A DNA stretch of 64,000 nucleotides from Phyto melanocephala. Taxonomy: Eukaryota > Arthropoda > Insecta > Diptera > Rhinophoridae. Numbering within the stretch: position 1 is the first letter of the stretch; the number at the start of each line of letters is the position of its first letter. The stretch is taken from the NCBI GenBank assembly GCA_941918925.1, contig OW799235.1:40012701-40076700 (forward strand), given 5' to 3'. Below the pieces are notes generated by a model that did no database searches, was not told the DNA's origin, and saw only the letters and a list, made by a program, of their open reading frames with translations. The position numbers and the translations under genes are program-made. Positions 46,585 to 58,065 of the stretch are shown in pieces.

Positions 46585-47850
46585 GGGTGGGTCAATATGT
46601 TCGGGTGAGAAAAAAATTACACACGTAAACCAAAATTAAAATCTACACAAAATTATAAGAAATTTCAACGGAAAGTATGATTTGATTATTTTTCTTTACT
46701 GACGAAAATGGGAAACCAATTATTATGGATAAATCCGAAGTAGGTCGTGAAACCTTACTAGCTTTTTATTTCGATGGCAGACAAATGATGCACCGACATG
46801 GAAGAAATTAGTAGAAAATACCATCGGAGAGTGGAAAACAAGTCTCATATAGAGCCGGGAAGCAAGTTGCTAAATCACATTAAAGATGGCGCTAAGGACT
46901 CCAGTACAAAACAGCTACAATTATGTGAGTTCTTCAAGAAAAAAAAAATAATCGCTTATCAGCTTGATAGGAGTTTGCTGTGATTGGGAACTCAGCAATA
47001 CTGAAACTGAAAATGGAATCACATAAAAGTTTTAAATTTTTTTAAATAAACTATTACATTGGTTTGTTTGTCTGTTGCATTTCAATGAACTTCTGCTTCG
47101 CCATTTGTTCATTGTTTTAGAAAAATCTACTACCAAGTGGACCACCTACTGTTAGTAGGGCTTTGACGAAACTAATTCAGTCCTGTTAACAACTTCCGGT
47201 AAACATGAATTTATTTTATCAACGTTTTTAAGTCTCTTTAAAGTAAAGCAAACATTTCTTTGTAGGCCTTAGTCGATTTTGAACAGATTTCATTAGGAAA
47301 TATGCCTCCACTTTTGGACGCTGAAGATAAAAAAATCTTTCCACTGACGTTCTATACCTCTTTCGAATAGCCAAAGCTCTATCGGTAGGTTCGTGTCTAG
47401 AAGATATAGCTAGCATGAAACCGGGACAGATTGTTAACAAAAACCAACAGGCTCCTGCGCCTATATGTTACAACTAGTTCGCCTTCAACAAATTAATAAA
47501 TCTTGTCTAACTTTATTATGAAAGTCTATGTACCGATGTATTTTTATTTAAAATTTTATAATTCAGTAGTACATGACAGTACACTTTTATATAAATTTTT
47601 CCCGCAAAATCTTTTCGAATCTGCCAACAAAAAGATACAATATAAAGCATTTTTCGCTCATCCCGAAAATATATTGTTACCCAGCAAAAACAGACATGCA
47701 AAAGATGAATTTAACATTAAGGTGTCAAAACTGAGAGTAAAAAACAAATTATTCGTTCAACTTGTCAAAGTATATTTATTAATTAAACAACTGGATTTTA
47801 GTTTCTTATATAATGTAGATATTGGCAAACAAGTTTTTATCTGTTGATAT
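46585..47850 (+). pseudogene. Relic of a poorly classified DNA transposon
   Basis: Pieces of one protein appear in order on the plus strand, broken by stops and frame changes. They are 'ETLLAFYFDGR' (about 46745), 'KYHRRVENK..IEPGSKLLNHIKDG' (46798-46890), 'FEQISLGNMPPLLDAEDKK' (about 47278), 'EDIASMKPGQIVNK' (about 47400), and 'FIMKVYVPMYFYLKFYNS' with 'KAFFAHPENILL' (47503-47690). I recall this order (FYFDGR, EPGSK, MKVYVPM, FFAHPENILL) from abundant uncharacterised transposon-like proteins in Hydra, aphids and other animals. The 114-codon frame at 47503 is the best-preserved part. A possible left terminus AGGGTGGGTCAATATG lies near 46585; no right terminus was found. Confidence 0.55.
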
Positions 47851-48012
47851 TGTCATAAATTATTTAAACTAGAGTCTTACTCTCATATTATAGGTGAAAA
47901 ATTTAAGCATACAGATGGCAAAAATAATAACTCTGGCTGAAATTCAATTGTGGAAACTTAAAGAAGATTTCGTGAATTTCTTATATCGTTTTGTTTTTGG
48001 TATTACCATTTA

Positions 48013-48075
48013 ATAATAATGAAGCTGAAAAGATTTTCAGCATTATGAAAATTATTAGCTCGCATAAACAATAAA
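48013..48075 (+). pseudogene. hAT-type transposase C-terminal signature, fragment
   Basis: 'NNNEAEKIFSIMKIISSHK' resembles the SNAxxERxFSxM motif of the hAT dimerisation domain. It is short and isolated. Whether it belongs with the relic upstream is unclear. Confidence 0.35.
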
Positions 48076-48379
48076 CTAGTTAATACGATTATATAGCAGT
48101 ACTTTTCTAACGTGATATGTTTTCCAAGGATTTTATCGCTACTTGAAAACTATTCTTCCAATTATGTTAGTAGATACACCAAAGGTTTTCAAATGGATAT
48201 CCAAAGCAACCGTCATAGGTGTCCGCTTGAAAAGGCGAAAGAAAACGTTTTCAAAGCAGAGCTTTTAAATTTGGATTACGATTATTAATCAATTACACTA
48301 CATTTTAAACGGAATTGTGTTGTGTACATAATTCTCTTTTGAACAATTCCTGATTGTTAATTAATTATTACAAATTACA

Positions 48380-48795
48380 AATAATGCAAAAGTAATCAAG
48401 ATTATTTATGATTACGAGAAAATAATCAAAAGTAATCAAAAAAATAATTGACTACTTTCAAGGAATATTTTTGATTATTTTTTTTAAATTTTAAATTTAC
48501 ATAATGTTATATATACATTTTGTTTTGAAAAATTTGCACTTACAACATAAAAGAAATCTGAAGATATATCACAAAATATAGATATATTCACTTCAATAAC
48601 AAAATAATCAATAACAATTTTAGTACTTCCTACATCAACAAAAAAGGGAAAATAATCAAAAATAATCGAAAATAATCCTTGAAAGTAGTCGAATTGTTTT
48701 TTTATTACTTTTTTATTATTGTTGATTACTTTCTCGTATTTATTATAAATCTTGATTATTTTTGGATTATCTGTAATCGTAATCAATTAGTAATA
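48380..48795. repeat. Foldback structure: two ~100-bp inverted arms of GATTATTTT units
   Basis: The left arm (about 48391-48485) includes AATAATTGACTACTTTCAAG. The right arm (about 48650-48790) carries its complement with small differences (CTTGAAAGTAGTCGAATTG). The arms are built of 'aataatcaaaa' repeats and separated by about 165 bp. The 100-codon minus frame (48484-48786) is read from this repeat and is not a gene. Confidence 0.7.
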
Positions 48796-48799
48796 GTGC

Positions 48800-49486
48800 G
48801 AATCTGAAAAAAATCGTAATATAATCATTACTTCAACTTTAAAAAAAAAGAATAATCTAATTACTAATTATTACGATTGGTAATCATTACTTAACAGCTA
48901 TGTTTCAAAGTACGTATAAGACTACATTTACATATTTTCTTTATGTCTAGCCAATTTTAAAACACAAAGTGCTAAATATAAGTGTGAACTTCTACTCTAA
49001 ACTTCGGTGTATAAAAAGCTAAAGTCCATCACATTAAGTGAAATACGTGTTGTGTTGTGTTCTATCAGAAATGTCTTTAAATGTGAAAAATGTAGTAAAA
49101 GCAAAAGAATGTTAAAGCTTGTAACGCATTATTAACATTTGCATTTATATATGTATGTATGTAAACAACTACACTTTCATTTAAATTGTATTTCTTAAAT
49201 ATTACAGCAACATCTTTACTTACCTGGTAAATAATCAAGTCAAATTGAAGACATATGTACATAAAGTAGTTATAATATCTTGACAGAATATATACATAAT
49301 TATGTTTGTGTTTTCCCAAATGCACACAGAACAAATTATTGCTTTGAAACAGCTGATTGTTTTTTGGCATAGAATACGTCTTACCTTACGGTATAGGGAG
49401 TCATGTCAGATTGTTATTGTTGTAATCTTTATTTCATTGATTATGAGGAAACGGCGAGATAACTTTTTTTAACAATTTTTTTTAAA
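48800..49486. other. No gene recognised
   Basis: AT-rich. 'cagctgattgttttttgg' at 49349 has an inverted partner near 50098-50115, hinting at an element spanning the LINE fragment. Confidence 0.35.
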
Positions 49487-49489
49487 TGA

Positions 49490-49735
49490 ATGCTCCTAGC
49501 AAAGGCTTATCTAATTCTTATGCTTTTATATGGATGTGAAGTCTTTACGAACTGTAATTACCACGATTTTCATAATCTTAATGTTGCCTACAACAATATA
49601 GCCAGATATGTTTTTAATAAGAGCTGTTTTGTCAGCATATATCGTTTTTCTTACCGCTTATTTAATATGAGCTTTCGTGATCTACTAAACTTCAGGAGCC
49701 TGCTATTTTTACACAAAATTATTTATTATCACCTT
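49490..49735 (+). pseudogene. LINE ORF2 C-terminal fragment (CR1/jockey-like)
   Basis: Translation from about 49487: 'AKAYLILMLLYGCEVFTNC', 'LNVAYNNIARYVFNKSC', 'SYRLFNMSFRDLLNFRSLLF' and 'LHKII'. This is the region after the reverse transcriptase in insect jockey/CR1-type ORF2 proteins. About 80 residues are recognisable. The sequence after 'YYHLL' is unrelated although the frame stays open to 49882. Catalytic domains are absent. It is a different family from the intact LINE. Confidence 0.75.
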
Positions 49736-50145
49736 TTATTATCAGACCTCGTTGTTCGAACAAATGTTCTGACAACGCTGTTTGAACAAGAACAAAACAT
49801 CGACAACAGCGATCCACACCAGGCAAATTCATGTACGCACATAAAATTGTTCGCTGTTCGAACAAATCGATGGCTGATGTAGACCGTACGTAACATTTGT
49901 AATTCACATCAGGTGACAACATTCCTACAACAAAAAACACAAAAAGATCCGGGGAATGTCAACACACAAAAAAACAAATTGTTGTTTAACATTAATTCAA
50001 ATTTTGTTTGTTCAAATTTCGTTTTCATCCAACGCACATAAAAAAATTATTTAAATGTAAACAAACTTTGACAATATGCCGTTCAAAACAAAAACGAACA
50101 GAAAACAATCAGCTGGCTTCGTTACATCACCTGATGTTACTTCGC
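49736..50145. repeat. Short nested inverted repeats, possibly a MITE
   Basis: CACATCAGGTGA (about 49903) and TCACCTGATGT (about 50127) are inverted. GTTCGAACAAAT occurs twice (49753, 49856). Boundaries are uncertain. Confidence 0.35.
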
Positions 50146-51285
50146 CTTAAACAATCGAATAGAAAGTTTTTACATCGAAGTTTATTTAAAATTATTAAAA
50201 TGCCTTGACTGAAATAAAACAAAAAAATTGTGTGTCATATGCAGACATTTATACAAAAACAAAATGCTGGTCTTTTTAAATTGTTGTATTTGTTGCCGCG
50301 ATGTATGTATTTTATGAATATGCTTTGATTAGAAACGTTTCAAATTTCAATAATCGACCTATTTTTAAATTTTACGTACATAGTTTAAAAACAATGGATA
50401 TTTATCTGCGTTGTCAAATAATTGCTTATTGGTTTTGAATTTTATATAAAACCGAACAAGAAAACGAAGAAAATTATGTCACTTTAAAAAATTAGTTGAA
50501 TAAAAAAAATGCCAAAAATAAAAATAAAACTTTTACAACTTTTGTGAATAAAATTTAACTTTTTTCTTTTAAGTCTACATTTAAGTGTTGAAAAGACAAA
50601 TCGGATTACAATCAATTAATAATACACTTATGTAATTGGTGGAAAATATTGGCGCTGTTTATAAAAGTGTGTAGAACAACCCGTAACTGTCGATTTCTGA
50701 CTGGCCATCAATATGAAAATGTGACAAAGCTTAAAGCAAACAGTATTTAAAAGTAAATTCCAATTTTGGCAGAAAATTGTTAAATCGCTTTTTCTTGATA
50801 AGTGAGTATAAATTGTCTCATGTGTGAACACATCACACCTTCGAAAATTATCTTTGTTAAGGGCTACAGCCCAATGACAACCAGCATCTTTTAGCCACGA
50901 TTTAACTGGGGTGATTACTATGTAATGTATCAAATAAAGGCAGCCTATTACAATATTTCAAAGAGATTTTCATGTATAAGTGACACATTATGATATATTG
51001 CACCATTTTGTGAAAGTAAATTGAAACACGTTTATTGAAATACATATGTAAGTACATACATATGTATGTACATATGTATATAACAAAATCGTGTTATTAA
51101 AAATACACCTTTTAAGCTTCAGGAGTTATTTATATTTTTTTTTTTTGTTAGTTAACAATATGTACTCCTGAAAGTGATTTACATAACGATATGTAAGTAC
51201 GTTCATATTAATATTGATTTTCACTTTTGTTGTAAATTTTTTTATACAAACATTAAGTTAAATGTATTCTTTTCACATTCTTCAC
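50146..51285. other. No gene recognised
   Basis: AT-rich. A 101-codon minus frame (50628-50933) has no domain I recognise; its length is within chance for this composition. Confidence 0.35.
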
Positions 51286-51480
51286 CATGGGTGGTAGGGA
51301 TGGTAGGGATGGTAGGGGTGGTAAGGGTATACACTATTTATGACCTTCTCATTCCTTTTTCAATTTGTACAGCTTTCTTTTGCGACTCTATAAAGTACAT
51401 GTGTGTCATGTAAAACCTGAGGTCGATTGATCGATGTCAGGCTTGTCCGTCTAACGTACATATATATACTATGAAATCTA
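51286..51480 (-). mobile_element. Degenerate mini-me-like tail
   Basis: A GGTAGGGATG repeat (51290-51325) takes the place of the tail hairpin. It is followed by 'tttgcgactctataaagtac', 'gtcgattgatcgatgtc' and 'ttgtccgtct', i.e. core and GTCY remnants, in minus orientation. Confidence 0.45.
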
Positions 51481-51916
51481 TATAAAAATAATATCGGTCT
51501 ATGCTGCTGAAACACATATAAGCCAAATATAAAAAAGTTAAGCACTGCATTTTTCTCTTTTTTGACAAAAACGTAAATAATAACATTTTCTGCGTACATT
51601 TTTATTATCATTTGAGTACTTTTTACGTCACTCATAATAAGTTTTGTATTAATTAATCAAAAAATGACAAGATATTGGCAACAATTCTTAGTAATCAAAT
51701 ATAGCCTTACAATTTTTGACAAAATGTCTGGTTTATCGAGACATAAATAATAAATAATACGATTTAGCGAAAGCTTTAAGTTGTCTTTGATGAAATTCCT
51801 AATATTTTAGCACTTTGTTTAGTTTCTTTTTTGACAATAATTGGTGATTCAGTACGATCGAAAGTAACAATTGTATTTGCTTTTTCATTCGTTAATATAT
51901 TTCATGATATTAAAAG

Positions 51917-53466
51917 CAGCGTTGTCAACTTTAAAATTTCAAAAAGCACCATAACCCAGGAAAAAACGCGTCATTCTCAAAAAAAAGCACTAAATTTATA
52001 ATTTGTAAATTATTTTTTTATTTATTTAATAAAATTATACATTTATATAAATTTCTTTACAAATTAGAAATTTTTAAATGAATATCAGAATAAATAACAA
52101 AAAAATTTACAAAAATCAAACAACGAATATCTTTTAGTCAGTCAGTACAGATTTACATAGATACATATATTTATATGTAAATAAAAATAAACAAAAACAT
52201 TGGAAAAAAGAACAAAAATATTTAATTATTAAAGTAATTATCAATTCACAATATATCACAGGAGTGATGCATTGTAAGAAATTTATTTCAACATTTAGAA
52301 AAAATTACGACAGGATTAATTTGTCCATACCTGATGCATTTATACGACGTTTAATAAACATATGTGAATTTGTTGTACAAAATATTAAAGAAATTATTCA
52401 CCAAATAAGTACAACTATTATTTAATATTTAAATATTTTTATATTACATATTAGAGTAATTAAATAGAACTATTTCTAACTAAAAATTATGAAAAATTTT
52501 AATAAACTTGCAGTTTAATAATTCGATTAGGATTTAAGCTTTTCTCTGTGTAAATAATATCAAATATCAATGTTAAAGTCAATTATTTCTTCATTATTAT
52601 AACTATCATCTGGCCACAACATAGTCTTAATTTCAAATTGTAATGCTTTATAAATATCATTGCTATTAATCAGAATATTTACTTCATCAGCTATTTGGTA
52701 GGTTTCGCAACAGGAATTTTCCCGTTTAAGCCCATTTTTAATGTGAAGTAAGGCATTAACTGAATTTAAAGACATTCGGTTGCGAATTTTAGATTTAAAC
52801 ACATTCATGGGAGCGACAAAAGTTTAACGTTTAAGTTTAATGCTTCAAAGGGATTTAAGTTAACTGCATCTTTGTACGATTTAACTTCAATCCAAAAATC
52901 GACTGGATTCAATATTTTGCCATTGGTAACGGTAAAATATCTTCTTTTGTATGTGATAAAACATTTCTAACATTAATTATGTTAATTTTACTCAAAATTT
53001 CAAGGTTTTCTGGTAAAATTTTTAAACGTTTAAAGTTGTGGGACGCTAAAAGTTTGCTTTAAGGTTTAATCATTTATAAGATGATCTTAAAAGAAAGAGG
53101 AATTTCTTTTATTCACATTCACCTCAAATGCATATACATATGTATAAAGTTAGACATTTTGAAACAAAAACTTTCTGGGCAATCAATTATCTTATAAATA
53201 ATTAAATTTTTAGTGTAATATTATTTTCTTGCCGAGTTGCATGTAATTGTACTATAAGTTATATTTTGGTAGTATGTATATAAATTTACACTTACAAAAA
53301 TTTTTTTTCAATTAATTTATTTGAATTTTAGTGTTTGGTGTCACCGAAATAAAAAGAAAATCACTGAAAACTAAAAAAAAAATCACCAAGCACTGACAAT
53401 TTTTCCGCTTTCTAAATGTTAAAAATCACCAAAAACGGTGATAAAATCACCGAGTTGACAACGCTG
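51917..53466 (-). mobile_element. hAT element, 1550 bp, with 8-bp target duplication
   Basis: The termini CAGCGTTGTCAACT and its exact complement sit inside perfect direct repeats ATTAAAAG (51909-51916, 53467-53474). CAGxG ends and an 8-bp duplication define the hAT superfamily. Just inside the right end, AAAATCACC-type strings occur several times with an inverted GGTGATAAAATCACC, which are candidate transposase-binding sites. The transposase on the minus strand is broken and partly deleted, so the copy is non-autonomous. Confidence 0.9.
52560..52930 (-). pseudogene. hAT transposase C-terminal remnant
   Basis: Read on the minus strand: 'NPVDFWIEVKSYKDAVNLNP' and 'LLSLP' (about 52815-52930), then after a gap 'NVFKSKIRNRMSLNSVNALL' and 'HIKNGLKRENSCCETYQI' (52560-52808). 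These are the dimerisation-domain motifs of hAT transposases. The segment that normally links them ('SN..VERxFS') is deleted. Upstream catalytic parts are not readable. Confidence 0.8.
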
Positions 53467-53550
53467 ATTAAAAGTCGCTCAAGTAAGATAGAAGTTTTAA
53501 AATTTTTCCACTTAAAACATTATTGTTCGATTTTTCAAAATTTGCAACAA

Positions 53551-54030
53551 AACAAGTAAGAGCACTATTTCCGTACATTTTGCTCTACAACTCCTTTCGT
53601 AATGTATAAATTTAATAATTTTTCAGATATTTTCAGAGATATTTTTTTTTAGAAAATATGTATATGTATGTACATTCGAAATTTCATCGCTCTACGTCAA
53701 TGCGTTTAGACACAATTGCATTTTATTCGATGTTGGAAGGACATGGTTTCTTTTACCTACTCTTGCATTTTGATCTATAACTCTCTTTCTAACATACCTA
53801 TTTAGCCCTTGTGTATAAGTATTTTTCTGGCAAATTTAAGTCCCCTAACTTTTTTGGTTCGGGCTCTATCGTGTTTTCAACATACAGACAGTCGGATAGA
53901 CGGACAGATGGAAGGACATAGCTAGATTGTCATTAAATGAAAGCCCGATTCAGAAAATATATTCTCTATGGGATCTAAAATGGATGTTTATATGTGTTAC
54001 AAACGAAATGACAAAATGAATATACCCGCC
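53551..54030 (+). mobile_element. Type W element with large interior deletion
   Basis: The head AACAAGTAAGAGCACTATTT jumps straight to 'ccgtacattttgctctacaa' and continues to ACAGACAGTCGGATAGACGG and the core 'ctctatgggatctaaaatgg'. The tail hairpin is replaced by type C sequence at about 54030. Confidence 0.65.
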
Positions 54031-54570
54031 ACCTACATGTATAAAGGTATAATGGACAATTCGAAGCTTAGCCTAGTTAAACGCCAATTTTCTTTATTAT
54101 TGTCGACATCATCTTTGATTATAAATTTTTATATATTGAACTTTATTCTACTAGTCATGCCCTTTCAATTGATACCTATACCTATAGGGTTAAAAAAAAC
54201 TGTTTGACCAATATATTTAACATTTTATTTAGGACGCCATCAAAGAGTTTTACTTTCCATAAGTTTTTTTTTATTATCAAATCTTTTCATTTGATACCAA
54301 TATTGAGGTGGTTCAAGGAGTTATATTTTGAAATACCAGATTTAACCCACATATTAATTTATTTTCCGCAATTTTGCAGTGGCGGCTATCATGAATTTTA
54401 TTATTTTATAGTGTATTATATTGCGCTAGTCAAGCCTTTTATTTCAACCAAGACACTTGATTTTTAAAGTTTAAGAAAATATATTCTTTATGGGATCGGA
54501 CATGAATATTGTGGAAATTACAAACGTAATGGAAAATCTATACATACCTTGGGCATCACAGGTAAAGGCT
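54031..54570 (+). mobile_element. Type C element fused to the preceding W element
   Basis: 'tacatgtataaaggtataat' leads into type C blocks ('gtcatgccctttcaattgat', 'ttttcatttgataccaatat', 'cagtggcggctatcatgaat'). The core 'ctttatgggatcggacatg' and tail 'catcacaggtaaaggctata' follow. The GTCY tract is missing. Confidence 0.55.
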
Positions 54571-54603
54571 ATAAATGAATAGTACCTTTTCTTTTTACTA
54601 TTT

Positions 54604-55975
54604 CTTTCTTTTAAGGGTATAAGCCACCAAAAAAATGGTGGGGGTATATTCATTTTGTCATTCCGTTTGTAACACATCGAAATATCCATTTTAGACCCCA
54701 TAAAGTATATATATTCTGAATCGGGGTTTGATTTTATGACGATCTAGCTATGTCCGTCCGTCTGTCCGCCTGTCCGTCTGTTGAAAGCACGATAGAGGTC
54801 GCACCGAAAAAGCTAGGGGGCTCAAATTTTGCCAGAATCTTTCTTATAGACAAGGTATTGAAAATGGGCTAAATCGGAATATTAGGAAGAGAGTTATAGC
54901 TCGAAAAGCAAGAGTAGGTCGAAAAAACCGTGTCCTTCGAACATCGAATAAAATGAAATTGTGTCCAAACGCCTTAACGTAGACTCATGAAACTTCGAAT
55001 ATATATTTCCTGGGTAAAGACAATATTTTTCCCCGAAAATTGTCTAAATCTATGCATTAGGAGAGGAGTTATCGATCAAAATGTATGAAAATTTATACCG
55101 CAGAGTGTATTTTTCGGTATATTTAAAAACAAAAACGTCATAAAAGCAACAAAATTGGATGTACGACTCTAAAATTTTGCACACTTTGCTTTTTGGTGAG
55201 ATGCTTTCTTGTAACGGCAAATCAATGTGCCACGCTCACTTTTACGCCCACCTCCCATATAACGTTTTAACTAAAATTCATATAATTTCTCTATTAATAA
55301 AGATTTTGGAATAATAAAGGCCTATCTTGAAACACCTCAGTTGTACTCATTCGCCAAAATAACTTTGACACGCCTACTATAACGCCCACTTTACACGTTA
55401 TCTACCGTTAATGAAATTTAAAAGCTCATTAAACCGCTAAAATTAGAGGTATGATGATAAATTTTGCTACGTCTATCCCCCTAGGCAATTTCATTACTAT
55501 GCCAAAAAATTAAGGTGCCATGCCCACTTTTACGCCCACCTCCCATTTAACGTTTTACCTAAAATTCATATAATTTCTCTATTAATAAAGATTTTGGAAT
55601 AATAAAGGACTATATTGAAACACCTAAGTTGTACTGATTAGCAAAAACAACTTTGACACGCCTACTATAACGCCCACTTTCACTTTTGAATTGTGTCCAG
55701 ACGCATAAACGTAGTCATGAAACTTCGAATATATATTTATCAAGTCAAAAGAATATTTTTCCCTGAAAATCGCTTAAATCTATGAATTAGGAAAAGAGTT
55801 ATAGATAAAAATGTACGAAAATTTATACCGCACAGTGTATATTTCAAATTTAAAACGTAATAAACCTGACAAAACTATATGTACGATTCTGAAATTTTGC
55901 AAACATGGCTTTTTGGTCAAAGTCTTCGTTATAACGGAAAATAGATGTGCCACGCACACTTTTCTCCTTAAATTT
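54604..55975 (-). mobile_element. Type W element with internal direct duplication, head missing
   Basis: On the minus strand the tail hairpin (CCCCACCA / TGGTGGCTTATA), core and a long GACAGGCGGACAGACGGACG tract are well preserved. The interior is duplicated: 54955-55250 is repeated at 55685-55975, and the 'cgcccacctcccat' block recurs at 55249 and 55538. The head lies beyond the truncation at 55975 and is absent. Confidence 0.65.
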
Positions 55976-56436
55976 TTATAAAAATATATTAGTCATATAT
56001 ATTAGCATTTATTCATCTTACACTGCGCCATTTATTGTACTGTAGCTAAATATAAGATAAAGATGATAAGATAGATGACTCTACTAGCAACTACTAGATG
56101 GCATGCTAACAACTTATGCTTATGTTCTCCTAAAATTATGCTCTACTAAAAATGGGAATTTAAGAAAATTTTGACCTAAGTCAAAAAAAAATTATCTCTA
56201 AGCATTATAAAAAATTTATTTTCATGTACTAATGGCTAACAAATTTTAAAATTATACAAAACTTATTTCGTTTGAAAATCTTTTAAAAGCAAAATTTTAA
56301 AGAAGTTTAAAAATCAAAATCTTACTAATATATTTCCCGTTTTAGAAAAATGCAGAGAATGTATATTTTAAATCACCCTGTGGCCCTTAAAATTTAACCT
56401 TAAATTCACTTTCTTCCTCTTAAATTCATGTAAATT
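55976..56436. other. No gene recognised
   Basis: AT-rich. 'ggcccttaaaatttaacc' at 56381-56398 resembles the M1 terminus but has no partner. Confidence 0.35.
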
Positions 56437-56970
56437 CTCCTGTGGTGCACAAGGGTATATATAGCTTTGTCATTCCGTTTGTAATTTCTACAATTTTCAT
56501 TTCCGACCCCATAAAGTATATATTTTCTGAAAGCTTATGAACAGAGGAGTCGATTAAGCCCTGACCGTCTGTCCGTCTGTCCGTCTATCCGTCTGCCCGT
56601 CTGTCCGTGTGTTGGTTGAAATCAACTTTTAGAAGCAACTATATGTTCCTCAGATCTGTATATGGTATCAATCTCTTGGAAATATCCAGGAATGAATCGC
56701 TATTGAAATTCAGCACAATCGCCCCATAACTTTCTGAGATATGAGCAAAAAACCACGACCACCTCGTTTTTTTTTCACAATTACAACAACAACATACATA
56801 CATACATACATACATACATACATACATACATACATACATACATACATACATACATACATACATACATACATACATACATACATACATACATACATACATA
56901 CATACATGTAAAAAACATACCAAACAAAAAAAATTAAAAAAAAAAATATTAAAAATAAGAAAAAAATAAT
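56437..56970 (-). mobile_element. Type K/C-like element with expanded CATA microsatellite, head missing
   Basis: On the minus strand it has the tail hairpin, core 'ctttatggggtcggaaatg', a long GACGGGCAGACGGATAGACG tract, 'gctcatatctcagaaagtta', TTGTTGTTGTAATTGTG, and then a long TATG run. It stops in an A/T tract where the next element begins. Confidence 0.65.
56793..56907. repeat. CATA microsatellite, about 28 units
   Basis: An uninterrupted CATA run of about 114 bp lies at the point where sister elements carry only one to four TATG units next to TTGTTGTTG. Confidence 0.95.
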
Positions 56971-56973
56971 AAA

Positions 56974-57767
56974 AACAAGTAAAAGCGCTATATTCGGCCG
57001 TGCCGAATCTTATATACCCTTCACAACGTGTAGTCATGCAATAACAGTAAATTCACGTATGTATGTTAAAAAAAACAAAAAAAAAATAAAAAATAAAAAA
57101 AAAATTTAAAAAAAAAAAATTTAAAAAAAAAATTAAAAAAAAAAAAATTATTATATACATATATAATATATATAAAAAAAAAAAAAATAAAAAAAAAATT
57201 AAAAAAAAAAAAATAAAAAAAAATAATAATAAAAATATATATAATATATTAAATAAAAAATAAAAAAAAAATAAAAAAAAAATTAAAAAAAAATTAAAAA
57301 AAAAAATTTTAAAAAAATTAAAAAAAAAAATTTTTTGCCTCAGCTGGGATTCGATGCCACGTTTTCTCTAACCAGTATACACGTTTGTATGTATGTATGT
57401 TGTTGTTGTAATGTTGTTTTTATGAAAAGAAAATCGAGGTGGTCGTGGGTTTTTGCTCATATCTCAGTTGTTTATGTACCGATGTTTCTGATTTTCAATA
57501 CCGATCTACTCCCGAATATTTCTGATATTTTAATACCTTACCCGGGTCCAACCTATGTCGGGGGGCTTCAAAAAGTTGATTTCAACATACACACGGACAG
57601 ACGGTCAGACGGACAGACGGACAGACGGTCAGGGCTTAATCGACTCCTCTATTCATAAGCTTTCAGAAAATATATACTTTATGGGGTCGGAAATGAAAAT
57701 TGTAGAAATTTCACACGGAATGACAAACCTATATATACCCTTTTTCACTGTGTGAAGGGTATAAAAA
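56974..57767 (+). mobile_element. Type K element, full length
   Basis: The head AACAAGTAAAAGCGCTATAT with ATTCGGCCGTGCCGAAT is followed by an A-rich tract (57064-57335), the module CTCAGCTGGGATTCGATGCC, and a TGTATG run. 'gctcatatctcagttgttta', an ACGGACAGACGGTCAGACGG tract, the core and the tail TTTTTCAC-TGT-GTGAAGGGTATAAAA complete it. Both ends are intact. Confidence 0.75.
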
Positions 57768-58065
57768 CTACAAAAAAAAAATTTTTAAAAAATTTAAAAA
57801 AAAATTAAAAAAAATTTTTTTAAAAAAAATTTAAAAAAAATATAAAAAAAAATAATCAAATATAAATAATATATTAAATAAAATAAAATAAAATTTTTTT
57901 GGCTCAGCTTGGATTCGATGCCACATTTATTCTAACCAGTATATACATATGTACGTATTTGATATGAGATGAATGGTGATATAAACAATTGTTATTGCAT
58001 GACTACACGTTGTGAAGGGTATATAAGATTCGGCACGGCCGAATATAGCACTGTCACTTGTTTTT
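57768..58065 (-). mobile_element. Type K head part, inverted-block subtype
   Basis: On the minus strand the head (AACAAGTGACAGTGCTATAT, ATTCGGCCGTGCCGAAT) leads to 'tatactggttagaataaatg' and 'gaatccaagctgagcc', then a T-rich tract, as in the copy at 16962. The tail half is absent. With the preceding plus-strand copy it forms a unit with heads at both ends. Confidence 0.65.

Noticed and set aside
48484..48786. 100-codon minus-strand frame
   Set aside because: Translation of the GATTATTTT foldback repeat; Asn/Ile/Lys-rich and without domain.
50628..50933. 101-codon minus-strand frame that looks protein-like
   Set aside because: No recognisable motif; a few frames of this length are expected by chance at this base composition in 64 kb.
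56639..57037. 132-codon minus-strand frame with a Met-Tyr-Val-Cys repeat
   Set aside because: Translation of the CATA microsatellite within a mini-me-like element.
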